In this document: piece by piece, positions 1-10,114 of the stretch
Layout: each line of letters begins with the position of its first letter
How positions within the stretch are numbered: the stretch's first letter is position 1
Origin: Chloroflexota bacterium
GTDB taxonomy: Bacteria > Chloroflexota > Dehalococcoidia > UBA2979
Reading direction: 5' to 3'
Assembly (NCBI GenBank): GCA_009839925.1
Contig: VXOS01000006.1
Coordinates: 1-43,187, forward strand
Length of the DNA: 43,187 bases
The notes under the pieces: model-generated
What the model was told of the DNA's origin: nothing
The model's input: only the letters and a program-made list of their open reading frames with translations
Database searches by the model: none
Position numbers and translations under genes: made by a program

Positions 1-232
1 GCTGGTGGTTTTCCCCTGCGGGCTGGGGTGGGGTCGCGGGCTGGGCGCCCCTCTCCCTTAACACCGCCGCCTGCTCCTCGGGAGACTGGACGCGGGCTGA
101 GCCCTGACCTTCCTCTATCCGGGCGCGCGCGGCCGCGCGCAGCCACGCGCTGAGCGTCAAGCCTTCGCGGCGCGCTTGATGGACGAAACGGTCGCGGTCT
201 TCGTCCGGGATGACCAGCTGCACTCTCGCCAT
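1..232 (-). CDS. Ribbon-helix-helix-like antitoxin/DNA-binding protein, C-terminus truncated by window edge
   Basis: Reverse-strand ATG at 232-230 opens MARVQLVIPDEDRDRFVHQARREGLTLSAWLRAAARARIEEGQGSARVQSPEEQAAVLR..., open to base 1. RHH-like pattern (short beta strand, then helix ending LTLSAWLRAAARARIEE). Absent from the ORF track because it has no stop inside the window. Confidence 0.6.
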   Translation of the reverse strand, partial: MARVQLVIPDEDRDRFVHQARREGLTLSAWLRAAARARIEEGQGSARVQSPEEQAAVLRERGAQPATPPQPAGENHQ

Positions 233-254
233 GATGAGCGCCTCACTCGCTATG

Positions 255-280
255 TGTATGTGTATGCATCATACATACGC
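255..280. promoter_or_regulatory. Operator-like palindrome upstream of the RHH gene
   Basis: Perfect inverted repeat TGTATG-CAT-CATACA at 261-275 within AT-rich tatgtgtatgtgtatgcatcatacatacg, about 25-30 nt upstream of the ATG at 232. Confidence 0.45.
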
Positions 281-303
281 CACGGCGCTCCCGCGAGCGG
301 TGC

Positions 304-1467
304 TCACGCCCCCTCGAGGTAGCTCCCGAACGTGAGCGCGAAGATCGCGAAGTTGTCGGAGTTCGATGCGAGCTTCAGCTCGTGCTCGCCCCACTCCGGC
401 AGCTCGACGATCGCGTAGTGGCGCGGCTCGTCGACCTCGATCAGGCTGCGCCCCTCCGCGTCGAAGACCACGTCGGCGCCGGCCTCCTCCGGCCGCAGCG
501 GCCGGCCGTCGATCTCGATGTAGACCTCGAACGGCTCGTCGCGAGGCGGGTTGAGCACCACGTTGACGCTGCGCGCGCGGAAGACGAACGCGAAGTAGTC
601 CTCCAGCTGCTCCGTCTCGCGCGCGTGGACGATCGCCTCCCGCTCGTTGCGCCAGAGGCCGTGGACGTACCAGCGATGGTGCATCCGCGGCTCCTCGGAC
701 GTGTCGATGTCCGTGTAGATCCGCTCCTCGTCGGGGGCGTCGTAGTACTGGACCTGGGCGGCGTAGAGGCCCACGCGGGTGTAGTTGCGGGCGTAGCCGC
801 CGTAGAGCTCGCGGGTCTGGTCGCTCGCCTCGGGGTCGCGCTCCGGCGCCGGCTCCGGCAGGCCGGGGGTGATGTCGTTCACGTCGTGGCCGGCCGCGAC
901 CAGGGCGGCGCGGATGATGCGCTCGGTCTCCTCGTACGCCCCCTCGCCGAAGTGGCGGTAGACGATCTCGCCGCGCGGACCGAACAGGTACTTGGCCGGC
1001 CAGTAGCGGTTCTCGAACTCGCGCCACGTCGCGAAGGCGTTGTCCTGCGCCACCGGCCAGGCCACGCCGAGCCGCTCGATCGCCTCGGCGACGTTTTCCG
1101 CGTCGTACTCGAAGTCGAACTCCGGGGTGTGCACACCGAGGATCACGAGTCCCCGCTCGGCGTACTTCTCGTGCCAGTCGCGCAGGTAGGGCAGCGTGCG
1201 CACGCAGTTGATGCAGGTGTAGGTCCAGAAGTCGACGAGGACGATGTTGCCGGCCTCGAGCTGCTCCGCGATCGTGAACGGCTCCGAGTTGAACCATGTG
1301 CCGAGGCCCGTGAGTTCGTGGTCCGGAACGACGGTCGGCCGCGGTGTGGACTGAGCGGCAGCGCCTGCGTCGCCCGCGTCGCCGGAGCCGGCGCACGCCG
1401 CCGCGACGAGCAGCAGCACGAGCAGCGCAAGACCGGCGAGTGGGCGGCTGCGCGGAGCGAAGCGCAC
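304..1467 (-). CDS. Thioredoxin-fold (redoxin/TlpA-like) lipoprotein
   Basis: 387 aa; lipobox-like signal LLVAAAC; thioredoxin region VDFWTYTCINCVRTLPYLRDWHEKY with CxxC; C-terminal region as in DipZ-type proteins. Confidence 0.85.
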   Translation of the reverse strand: MRFAPRSRPLAGLALLVLLLVAAACAGSGDAGDAGAAAQSTPRPTVVPDHELTGLGTWFNSEPFTIAEQLEAGNIVLVDFWTYTCINCVRTLPYLRDWHEKYAERGLVILGVHTPEFDFEYDAENVAEAIERLGVAWPVAQDNAFATWREFENRYWPAKYLFGPRGEIVYRHFGEGAYEETERIIRAALVAAGHDVNDITPGLPEPAPERDPEASDQTRELYGGYARNYTRVGLYAAQVQYYDAPDEERIYTDIDTSEEPRMHHRWYVHGLWRNEREAIVHARETEQLEDYFAFVFRARSVNVVLNPPRDEPFEVYIEIDGRPLRPEEAGADVVFDAEGRSLIEVDEPRHYAIVELPEWGEHELKLASNSDNFAIFALTFGSYLEGA

Positions 1468-1482
1468 GACGCCCTCGCGGCG

Positions 1483-1692
1483 CTAGCGGGCGATGGGGCG
1501 GCGGTCGCGGACCTGGTAGGGCAGGAACTCGGCGTGGCAGCGGTGGCAGACGAAGCCCATCGCCTTCGAGTCGTCGTCCATCACTTCGGGGCCGCGCCAG
1601 CGGGGGGTGAGGTTCTCGCAAGCGCAGTCCGCCGGGTCGGGCACGTTGCCGGACGGCTCGGGTGTCGTGAACAGCCTGCCGAGGCCTGCCAT
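1483..1692 (-). CDS. Small hypothetical protein with possible zinc-binding Cys pairs
   Basis: 69 aa from internal ATG (MAGLGRLFTT...CAC...FVCHRCHAEFLPYQ); CxC and CxxC motifs; the upstream extension in the ORF track is probably not coding. Confidence 0.5.
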   Translation of the reverse strand: MAGLGRLFTTPEPSGNVPDPADCACENLTPRWRGPEVMDDDSKAMGFVCHRCHAEFLPYQVRDRRPIAR

Positions 1693-1761
1693 TGCCTGCT
1701 CCTCCCGCTCGTCCGTCCAGCCTAGCCCGCGCGTCCGCTGGACGCGACCGGAGGGCGACAC

Positions 1762-1785
1762 AGCATATAGCAAGTATGCTACAAT
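1762..1785 (+). promoter_or_regulatory. Promoter -10 (TACAAT) overlapped by inverted repeat AGCATA-N7-TATGCT
   Basis: AGCATA 1762-1767 and TATGCT 1775-1780; TACAAT 1780-1785 lies 6 nt before the GTG start at 1792. Confidence 0.5.
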
Positions 1786-1791
1786 ACGCCC

Positions 1792-2136
1792 GTGCCTGAC
1801 GTCCTCAACTACGAAGACCGGCGCGGCCGGGAGCCGGTTGACGAATACGTCGTTGGGCTGCTGAGAACCGGACAACGCACCGCGGCGGCGACGCTTGCCC
1901 GGCACGTGGCGCTGTTGGAGGAGCATGGAGCGAATCTCGGTATGCCTCACGCGAGGCTAATCGATCGCAGATCGAGACTCTGGGAGCTGCGTCCGGGAAG
2001 CCATCGCGTGGCCTACGCCGAGCACGGAGACCACATCGTCTTGCTACACGCTTGGCGCAAGCGCTCGCAGAAGCTCGACACGCGGGAGTTGCAACAGGCG
2101 CGCAGCCGACTCGCGGATTGGATGGAGCGGCACTGA
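1792..2136 (+). CDS. HigB/RelE-superfamily toxin (phage-derived Gp49-like)
   Basis: 114 aa MPDVLNYEDRRGREPVDEYV...LWELRPGSHRVAYAEHGDHIVLLHAWRKRSQK; typical LWELR...R..Y....I.LLH.F.K pattern; followed by an overlapping HTH gene. Confidence 0.85.
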   Translation: MPDVLNYEDRRGREPVDEYVVGLLRTGQRTAAATLARHVALLEEHGANLGMPHARLIDRRSRLWELRPGSHRVAYAEHGDHIVLLHAWRKRSQKLDTRELQQARSRLADWMERH

Positions 2137-2429
2137 TGGCCAGATTCATGGAGCGCTTCGAGGAGCACATGGAGGCCGATCCCGAGTTGCGGGCGGAATA
2201 CGAGAGCCTGGAGCCACGCTTCCGGGCAATCAGCGCCTTGATCAAGGCGCGCGGCGATGTCTCGCAGAGCGAACTCGCCCGGCGGATGCAAGTCAGTCCC
2301 GGTGTGATCAGCAGACTCGAGTCCGCCCAACACGATCCGCGACTGGGAACGCTGGCCGGAGCTGCCCGCGCGCTTGGCTACGACCTGGAGATCAACTTCC
2401 GACGACGCGACCAGTCCGCCTCCACCTAG
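2136..2429 (+). CDS. HigA-like XRE-family HTH antitoxin
   Basis: 97 aa starting MARFMERFEEHMEADPELRAEYESL...SQSELARRMQVSPGVISRLESAQHDPRLGTLAGAARALGYDLEI; TGATG overlap with upstream toxin. Confidence 0.85.
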   Translation: MARFMERFEEHMEADPELRAEYESLEPRFRAISALIKARGDVSQSELARRMQVSPGVISRLESAQHDPRLGTLAGAARALGYDLEINFRRRDQSAST

Positions 2430-3712
2430 CCCCCGCCCTGCCCCGCCAGCCCCGCCTCGATGCGCCGCTCCGGACGCCCGAGCAGCACCGTGGCGATCGA
2501 GAGCAGCGGCAGCGCGGCCATCACCAGCACGCCCACGTCGTAGCTGCCCGTCAGGTCGCGGAACAGCGCGAGCGGCAGCGGGCCGCCCGCCGCGCCGGTG
2601 ATGCCCGCCATCATCGCGGCGCCCTGTACCCGGCCCAGCCCGAAGCGCCCGTAGTAGTGCGCCCAGATCACGCCCTGCACGATCCGCTGCGATCCGCCGG
2701 TGACGCCCATCGCGGCCACGTACAGCACCGCCATCCAGACCGAGGTCACCACCAGCGCCAGCAGACAGACCGTGAACAGCGCGCACATCGAGAACACGAA
2801 CAGCCGCAGCGGGCCCGTTCGCTCCACCACGAACCCGACCACCAGCGAGGTCGCGGCGGAAGAAACCGCGAAGACCACGAACACCGCCGCCGCGAGCGTC
2901 GCGCTCAGCCCGTGCTGCTCGAAGATCGAGGTCTGGTGGAAGACCAGCGCCGTCACCACCAGCCCCGGCGTGGCCAGCGGGGCGGCCAGCATCCAGAACG
3001 CCAGCGAGCGCATGACCGGCCTCGATGCAGCCGCGGCCGGACTGAACGCGGGGGTCTGCTCGATCAGCGGCGGGTGGTCCGCGCCGTCCGGGAACAGGCC
3101 GACGTCCTCGGGCCGGTTGCGGATCAGGAAGACGGCGGCGGGAATGATCAGCAGGAGCACCAGCACCCCGAGCAGCGCGTAGGCCTCGCGCCAGCCGTAG
3201 GCGTCGATCAGGAAGCGGCTGAGCGGAGGCAGCACGGCGTTGGAGAGCGGGAAGCCCAGGCCCATCAGCGCGATCGCCCGGCCCCGGCGCGTCACGAACC
3301 ACTGGTTGACGAGCAGCGTCGCGTTGATCGAGAGCGAGCCCTGGCCCAGCGCCCGCAGCCCGGCGAACGAGAGGTAGAACGCCACGAGGCCGACCGAGAA
3401 CGCCATCCCGAAGCAGGCCGCGCCGAACGCGACGCCCACCATGATCAGGTTCAGGCGGGCGCCCCAGCGGTCCGCCAGCCGGCTCACCAGCACCACCATC
3501 AGCGCGCTCAGCCCGGTGCTGACCGCGTACAGCGCGGAGATGGTCGAGCGCGAGAACCCCGTGTCCTCGATCATCGAATCGACGAAGATCGAGAAGACGA
3601 ACGACTGGCCCGGACCGGTGCTGAACACGACCATCGCGCTGGTAACGACGATCACCCAGCCGTAGAAGAAGCGGCGGGGCCCGATGACCTGTGGCGTCGC
3701 GTCTGGCGGCAC
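2426..3712 (-). CDS. MFS transporter
   Basis: 428 aa, about 12 hydrophobic segments; FFYGWVIVVTSAMVVFSTGPGQSFVFSIFVDSMIEDTGFSRSTIS start typical of the oxalate/monocarboxylate MFS group. Confidence 0.85.
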   Translation of the reverse strand: MPPDATPQVIGPRRFFYGWVIVVTSAMVVFSTGPGQSFVFSIFVDSMIEDTGFSRSTISALYAVSTGLSALMVVLVSRLADRWGARLNLIMVGVAFGAACFGMAFSVGLVAFYLSFAGLRALGQGSLSINATLLVNQWFVTRRGRAIALMGLGFPLSNAVLPPLSRFLIDAYGWREAYALLGVLVLLLIIPAAVFLIRNRPEDVGLFPDGADHPPLIEQTPAFSPAAAASRPVMRSLAFWMLAAPLATPGLVVTALVFHQTSIFEQHGLSATLAAAVFVVFAVSSAATSLVVGFVVERTGPLRLFVFSMCALFTVCLLALVVTSVWMAVLYVAAMGVTGGSQRIVQGVIWAHYYGRFGLGRVQGAAMMAGITGAAGGPLPLALFRDLTGSYDVGVLVMAALPLLSIATVLLGRPERRIEAGLAGQGGG

Positions 3713-3846
3713 GCGGCTTCATTCCCGTTGCTGCTCCCGAGGAAGCGCCGAGCCTAGCCGCGCCCGCGATGGCGCGCGAACCGATCGGCGGCGGCGCACG
3801 GCCGCTACAAGACATAGGGAGCCTCGCCTTCACGCGCACGTGGGCG

Positions 3847-3852
3847 TAGACT
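3847..3852 (+). promoter_or_regulatory. Putative -10 box TAGACT for a leaderless ABC exporter transcript
   Basis: TAGACT ends 7 nt before the GTG start at 3860. Confidence 0.35.
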
Positions 3853-3859
3853 CGCGCTG

Positions 3860-5766
<1,907 letters not shown>

Positions 5767-5767
<1 letters not shown>

Positions 5768-7692
5768 TGGCGTACTGGGGCGGCGGACAGGCAGGCGGCT
5801 GGAGCGGCGACATGCGCGGCATCCGGCAGGGCCGCGCCGTCGACGGCTGGGACTACGAGGAGCTGGGCCGCGTCTACGACCCCATCCTGGTTCGACGCAT
5901 CGTCCCGATGCTCGGTCCCTACAAGCTGCAGGCCATCATCGCAGTCATCGCGATGGCGGTCTTCGCGATCGCCTCCTACGCACAGCCCTACGTGATGGCG
6001 GCCGCCACCACGTCGATCGTCGACAAGCTGCGCTCCGGCGATGCGGCCTCGCTGGCGGCGGTGGACTCGGAGATCGTCGAGTTCGGCCTGCTGCTCGTCG
6101 GACTCGCCCTCGTCTCGTTCGTCTCCGCCGCGGTGCAGCGGCTGATGACGGGCTACGTCGGGCACCGCATCCTGCGCGACATGCGCAGCAACATGTTCGC
6201 GCACCTCAACCGCCTCTCGCTCAGCTTCTACGACCGCGAGGAGGTCGGGCGGATCATGTCGCGCGTCACCTCGGACGTGGTGACGCTGCAGGAGCTGATC
6301 ACCACCGGGTTCCTGAACATCCTCGCGGACGCGGTCGGGCTGGCGCTGATCGTCGGCTTCCTGTTCTGGCTGGACCCGCTGCTGGCCGTGGTGGCGCTGT
6401 CCGTGATCCCGCTGCTGCTGATCTTCATGGCCTGGTGGCAGACGCCCGCCGCCCGCGCCTTCATCCGCGTGCGACAGGCGATCTCGATCGTCAACGGGGC
6501 GATCAACGAGAACGTCTCCGGCGTCCGCATCGTGCAGTCGCTCAACCGCGAGGAAGAGAACCTCAAGCGCTTCGAGCTGCTCAACCGCCGTCACCGCGAC
6601 TCCAACATGCAGGCCGTGAGGCTGCAGGCGAGCGTCATCCCCACCGTCGAAGTGCTCGCCACGATGGCCACCGGCATGGTGCTGATCGTGATCGGCATCC
6701 GCGTCTTCAACGGCAACCTCGGGGCCGGCGAGGCGCTCGGCTTCACCGTCGGCTTCCTGCTCTACATCCAGCGCTTCTTCAATCCCGTCCGCGACATCGT
6801 CCTGCAGTACACGATGCTGCAGCGCGCCATGGCCGGCGCGCACCGCATCTTCGAGGTGCTCGACACCGAGCCCGAGATCGTCGACCCGCCGGACGCCGTC
6901 TCGCTTCCCGACGTCGAGGGCCGCATCGACTTCAACAAGGTCGACTTCAGCTACGTCGAGGGCGTTCCGGTGCTGCGCGGCTTCGACCTGCAGATCGCCG
7001 CGGGCGAGACCGTCGCCTTCGTCGGCCACACCGGGGCGGGCAAGACGACGGTGACCGCCCTGGTCAACCGCTCCTATGACATCCAGGACGGCGAGATCCT
7101 GATTGACGGGCACGACCTGCGGACGATCGAGCGCGCCTCGCTGACGCGGCGCATGAGCGTGGTGCTGCAGGAGCCCTACCTCTTCTCCGGCACGATCGCA
7201 GACAACATTCGCTACGGCCGCCTCGACGCGACCGATGGGGATATCGAGGAAGCCGCACGCGCGGTCGGCGCCAGCGAGTTCATCGAGCGACTGCCGGAGC
7301 GCTACGACACCGAGCTGCACGAGCGCGGGCTCAACCTCTCGGTGGGGCAGCGCCAGCTGATCGCGTTCGCGCGCGCAGTCGTGGCCGAGCCGCGCATCCT
7401 GATCCTCGACGAGGCGACGGCGAACATCGACACACACTCGGAGCGGTTGATTCAGCAGGCGCTGCGCACGATCCTGCGCGACCGCACCTCGCTGGTGATT
7501 GCCCACCGGCTCTCGACGATCCGCAGCGCCGACCGCATCGTCGTGATGCGCGACGGCGAGATCGTGGAGATCGGCCCGCACGAGGAACTGATGGCCCTCG
7601 ACGGCGTGTACGCGGACCTCTACCGCATGACCTACCAGCGCTCCGCGGATGGCGACGCGCCCGTTGGGGAGGCGGCCGGGACCGAGGCCTAG
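5767..7692 (+). CDS. ABC exporter half-transporter, canonical NBD
   Basis: 641 aa; Walker A GHTGAGKT, variant signature LSVGQRQ, Walker B ILILDEATANID, switch IAHRLST; TAATG overlap with preceding gene. Confidence 0.93.
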
Positions 7693-7699
7693 CCTTTTT
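7685..7699 (+). terminator. Weak intrinsic terminator
   Basis: AGGC-CTA-GCCT followed by TTTTT at 7695-7699, overlapping the stop codon of the ABC exporter gene; T-runs are rare in this GC-rich window. Confidence 0.35.
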
Positions 7700-7756
7700 A
7701 CCTCCCGCCAACTATTGTGAGACCCCGTACCGTTCGCTCCGCGCGCAGAGGGCGGC

Positions 7757-7762
7757 TACAAT
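7757..7762 (+). promoter_or_regulatory. Putative -10 box TACAAT for first ispH
   Basis: GGCTACAATG upstream of ispH with a good SD (AGGAGG at 7793-7798). Confidence 0.4.
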
Positions 7763-7805
7763 GCCGCCGCAGCCGGACCGAGCGCGGATCGCAGGAGGCT
7801 AGCGC

Positions 7806-8723
7806 ATGCCGCACACGCTGCTGCTCGCCGAGCCGCGAGGCTTCTGTGCGGGCGTGGTGCGCGCGATCGATGTCCTCGACGCGGTGCTCGACCGCGAGCC
7901 GCCGCCGGTCTACGTCTTCCACGAGATCGTGCACAACCGCCACGTCGTCGACGGCTTCCGCGCCCGTGGCGCCATCTTCGTCGACGACGTCGCCGAGGTG
8001 CCCGAGGGCTCGCGCATCGTCTTCAGCGCGCACGGCGTCTCGCCCGCCGTCGTCGAGGAGGCCGAGCGCCGGCGCCTGCGCGTGATCGACACCACCTGCC
8101 CGCTGGTGACCAAGGTGCACCTCGAAACGAAGAACGCAGTCAAGCTGGGCTACGACGTACTGCTGGTCGGCCACCGCGGCCACGACGAGACCGTCGGCAC
8201 CTACGGCGAGGCGCCGGAACGCACGCAGATCGTGGAGGACGCCGGCGAGGTCGCCGACATCGAGGTCGAGCGCCCCGTTTTCGTCGTCACGCAGACCACC
8301 CTCTCCGTGAACGACACTGCGGATGTCATCGACGAGATCCGCGACCGCTACCCTGACGCCGAGGTGCGCAACGACATCTGCTACGCCACCACCAACCGCC
8401 AGTTCGCGGTGCGCAAGGTTGCCGAGCGAGCCGACCTCCTGCTCGTCGTCGGCTCCCGGAACTCAAGCAACTCCGTGCGCCTGCGCGAGGTCGCCGAGGA
8501 CGCCGGCGTGACCGCGTACCGCGTGGACGGCGTCGACGAGATCGACCCCGCCTGGTACGAGGGCGTCGACGTCGTCGGCCTCACCTCGGGCGCCTCCGTG
8601 CCCGACGAGCTGCTCGAGCCGATCATCGAGGACCTCAAGGCGCGCGGCGTGACGCGCGTCGAGCCCGTCGTCGTCGCCGAGGAGAACGTCGAGTTCCGCC
8701 TGCCGCAGGGGCTGGAAGAGTAG
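7806..8723 (+). CDS. ispH: 4-hydroxy-3-methylbut-2-enyl diphosphate reductase (copy 1)
   Basis: 305 aa; RGFCAGVVRAID, TTCPLVTKVH, NDICYATTNRQ (three Fe-S cysteines), TQTTLSVNDT, SRNSSNS. Confidence 0.95.
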   Translation: MPHTLLLAEPRGFCAGVVRAIDVLDAVLDREPPPVYVFHEIVHNRHVVDGFRARGAIFVDDVAEVPEGSRIVFSAHGVSPAVVEEAERRRLRVIDTTCPLVTKVHLETKNAVKLGYDVLLVGHRGHDETVGTYGEAPERTQIVEDAGEVADIEVERPVFVVTQTTLSVNDTADVIDEIRDRYPDAEVRNDICYATTNRQFAVRKVAERADLLLVVGSRNSSNSVRLREVAEDAGVTAYRVDGVDEIDPAWYEGVDVVGLTSGASVPDELLEPIIEDLKARGVTRVEPVVVAEENVEFRLPQGLEE

Positions 8724-8726
8724 CGG

Positions 8727-8800
8727 CCCTCACGCGAGAACGAGTTCGTCTCACGAGCTGGGAGCCGGACCGCGGGTGGTCCCTAACCGGACCGTGAGGG
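8727..8800 (+). terminator. Structured intergenic element between ispH copies, possible terminator
   Basis: CCCTCACG 8727-8734 pairs with CGTGAGGG 8793-8800; inner stem GGACC 8767-8771 / GGTCC 8778-8782. Confidence 0.3.
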
Positions 8801-8860
8801 GTCATCTCGCCCGACACTTGTCGCCCCTCGCGCAGCCGCGGTCGGCTGAGCCGCCCGTGC

Positions 8861-8866
8861 TACGAT
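8861..8866 (+). promoter_or_regulatory. Putative -10 box TACGAT for second ispH
   Basis: GTGCTACGATGG, similar in sequence and position to GGCTACAATG before copy 1. Confidence 0.35.
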
Positions 8867-8917
8867 GGCAGTGTGACCGGGCTTCATCCGCGACCGGTCC
8901 AGGGAGGGCTCAGCCCG

Positions 8918-9838
8918 ATGCCGCACACCCTCCTGCTCGCCGAGCCGCGCGGCTTCTGCGCCGGCGTCGTGCGCGCGATCGACGTCCTCGACTCCGTGCT
9001 CGACCGCGAGCCGCCGCCCGTCTACGCCTTCCACGAGATCGTGCACAACCGCCACGTCGTCGACGGCTTCCGCGCACGCGGCGCCATCTTCGTCGACGAT
9101 GTCACCGAGGTGCCCGAGGGCTCGCGCATCGTGTTCAGCGCCCACGGCGTCTCGCCCGCCGTGGTCGACGAGGCGAAGCGCCGTCGCCTGCGCATCATCG
9201 ACGCCACCTGCCCCCTGGTGACCCGTGTTCACCTCGAGACACGCAAGGCTGTCAATGACGGCTACGACGTCCTCCTCGTCGGCCATCGCGGCCACGACGA
9301 GACCGCCGGCACGCTCGGCCAGGCGCCCGATCGCATGCGGATCGTCGAGGACGCCGACGAGGTCGCCAGGATCGATCCCATCGAACGCCCGGTGTTCGTC
9401 GTCACCCAGACCACGCTGTCAATGGACGACACGGCGAGCGCCATCGACGGGATCAGGGAGATCTACCCCGACGCCGAGGTGCGCAACGACATCTGCTACG
9501 CCACCACCAACCGCCAGCTCGCAGTGCGCACGATCGCCGAGCGGGTCGACCTCCTGCTCGTCGTCGGCTCGGCGAACTCGAGCAACTCCGTGCGGCTGCG
9601 CGAGGTCGCCGAGGCGGCCGGCGTGACCGCCTACCGCATCGACGGGATCGACGAGATCGACCCCGCCTGGTACGAGGGTGTCGACATCGTGGGCCTCACC
9701 GCCGGGGCCTCCGTTCCCGACGAGCTCCTCGACCCGATCATCGAGGACCTCAAGGCCCGCGGCGTCACCTCGATCGAACCGATCGTTGTGGCCGAGGAGA
9801 CCGTGGAGTTCCGGCTGCCGGACGAGCTGGAGGTCTAG
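8918..9838 (+). CDS. ispH: 4-hydroxy-3-methylbut-2-enyl diphosphate reductase (copy 2)
   Basis: Begins MPHTLLLAEPRGFCAGVVRAID; same three cysteines and TQTTLS, NSSNS motifs; clearly a paralog of copy 1. SD-like GGGAGG precedes the ATG. Confidence 0.95.
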   Translation: MPHTLLLAEPRGFCAGVVRAIDVLDSVLDREPPPVYAFHEIVHNRHVVDGFRARGAIFVDDVTEVPEGSRIVFSAHGVSPAVVDEAKRRRLRIIDATCPLVTRVHLETRKAVNDGYDVLLVGHRGHDETAGTLGQAPDRMRIVEDADEVARIDPIERPVFVVTQTTLSMDDTASAIDGIREIYPDAEVRNDICYATTNRQLAVRTIAERVDLLLVVGSANSSNSVRLREVAEAAGVTAYRIDGIDEIDPAWYEGVDIVGLTAGASVPDELLDPIIEDLKARGVTSIEPIVVAEETVEFRLPDELEV

Positions 9839-9842
9839 CGAC

Positions 9843-10067
9843 ATGAACTGGGAGATTTGCAGCGCAGTCGAACGCCACGCTGACACTATGGGCGGGGCAT
9901 GGGTGTTCCGCGGTACCCGCGTGCCAGTCTCCACACTCTTCGAGAACCTCAAGGATGGCGCCTCGACGGAAGAGTTCCTGGAGTGGTTCCCCGGCGTCGC
10001 TCGAAGCCACGTGGAGGCCGTCCTCGACCACGAAGTTAAAGGCCTGATTGCCCCGACTCGCTTGTGA
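9843..10067 (+). CDS. DUF433 family antitoxin
   Basis: 74 aa MNWEICSAVERHADTMGGAWVFRGTRVPVSTLFENLKDGASTEEFLEWFPGVARSHVEAVLDH; characteristic GxxVFRGTRVPVxxLxxxLxxGxxxxEFLxxFPxV pattern. Confidence 0.88.
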   Translation: MNWEICSAVERHADTMGGAWVFRGTRVPVSTLFENLKDGASTEEFLEWFPGVARSHVEAVLDHEVKGLIAPTRL

Positions 10068-10114
10068 GGATCCTGTTCGACCAGGGTGTACCCGCACCGG
10101 GGCAGTCACGATGA
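10064..10114 (+). pseudogene. Truncated DUF5615-like (PIN-like) toxin remnant
   Basis: GTG at 10064 overlaps the DUF433 stop; ORF MRILFDQGVPAPGQSR*, whose first 12 residues resemble the DUF5615 start (M+(I/V)LFDQGxPxP); stop TGA 10112-10114 overlaps the next ATG at 10111. Confidence 0.65.

Noticed and set aside
9678-9842. N-terminal extension of the DUF433 ORF given in the ORF track
   Set aside because: It overlaps ispH2 out of frame; the DUF433 family start is the ATG at 9843, preceded by a GGAGG-like SD.
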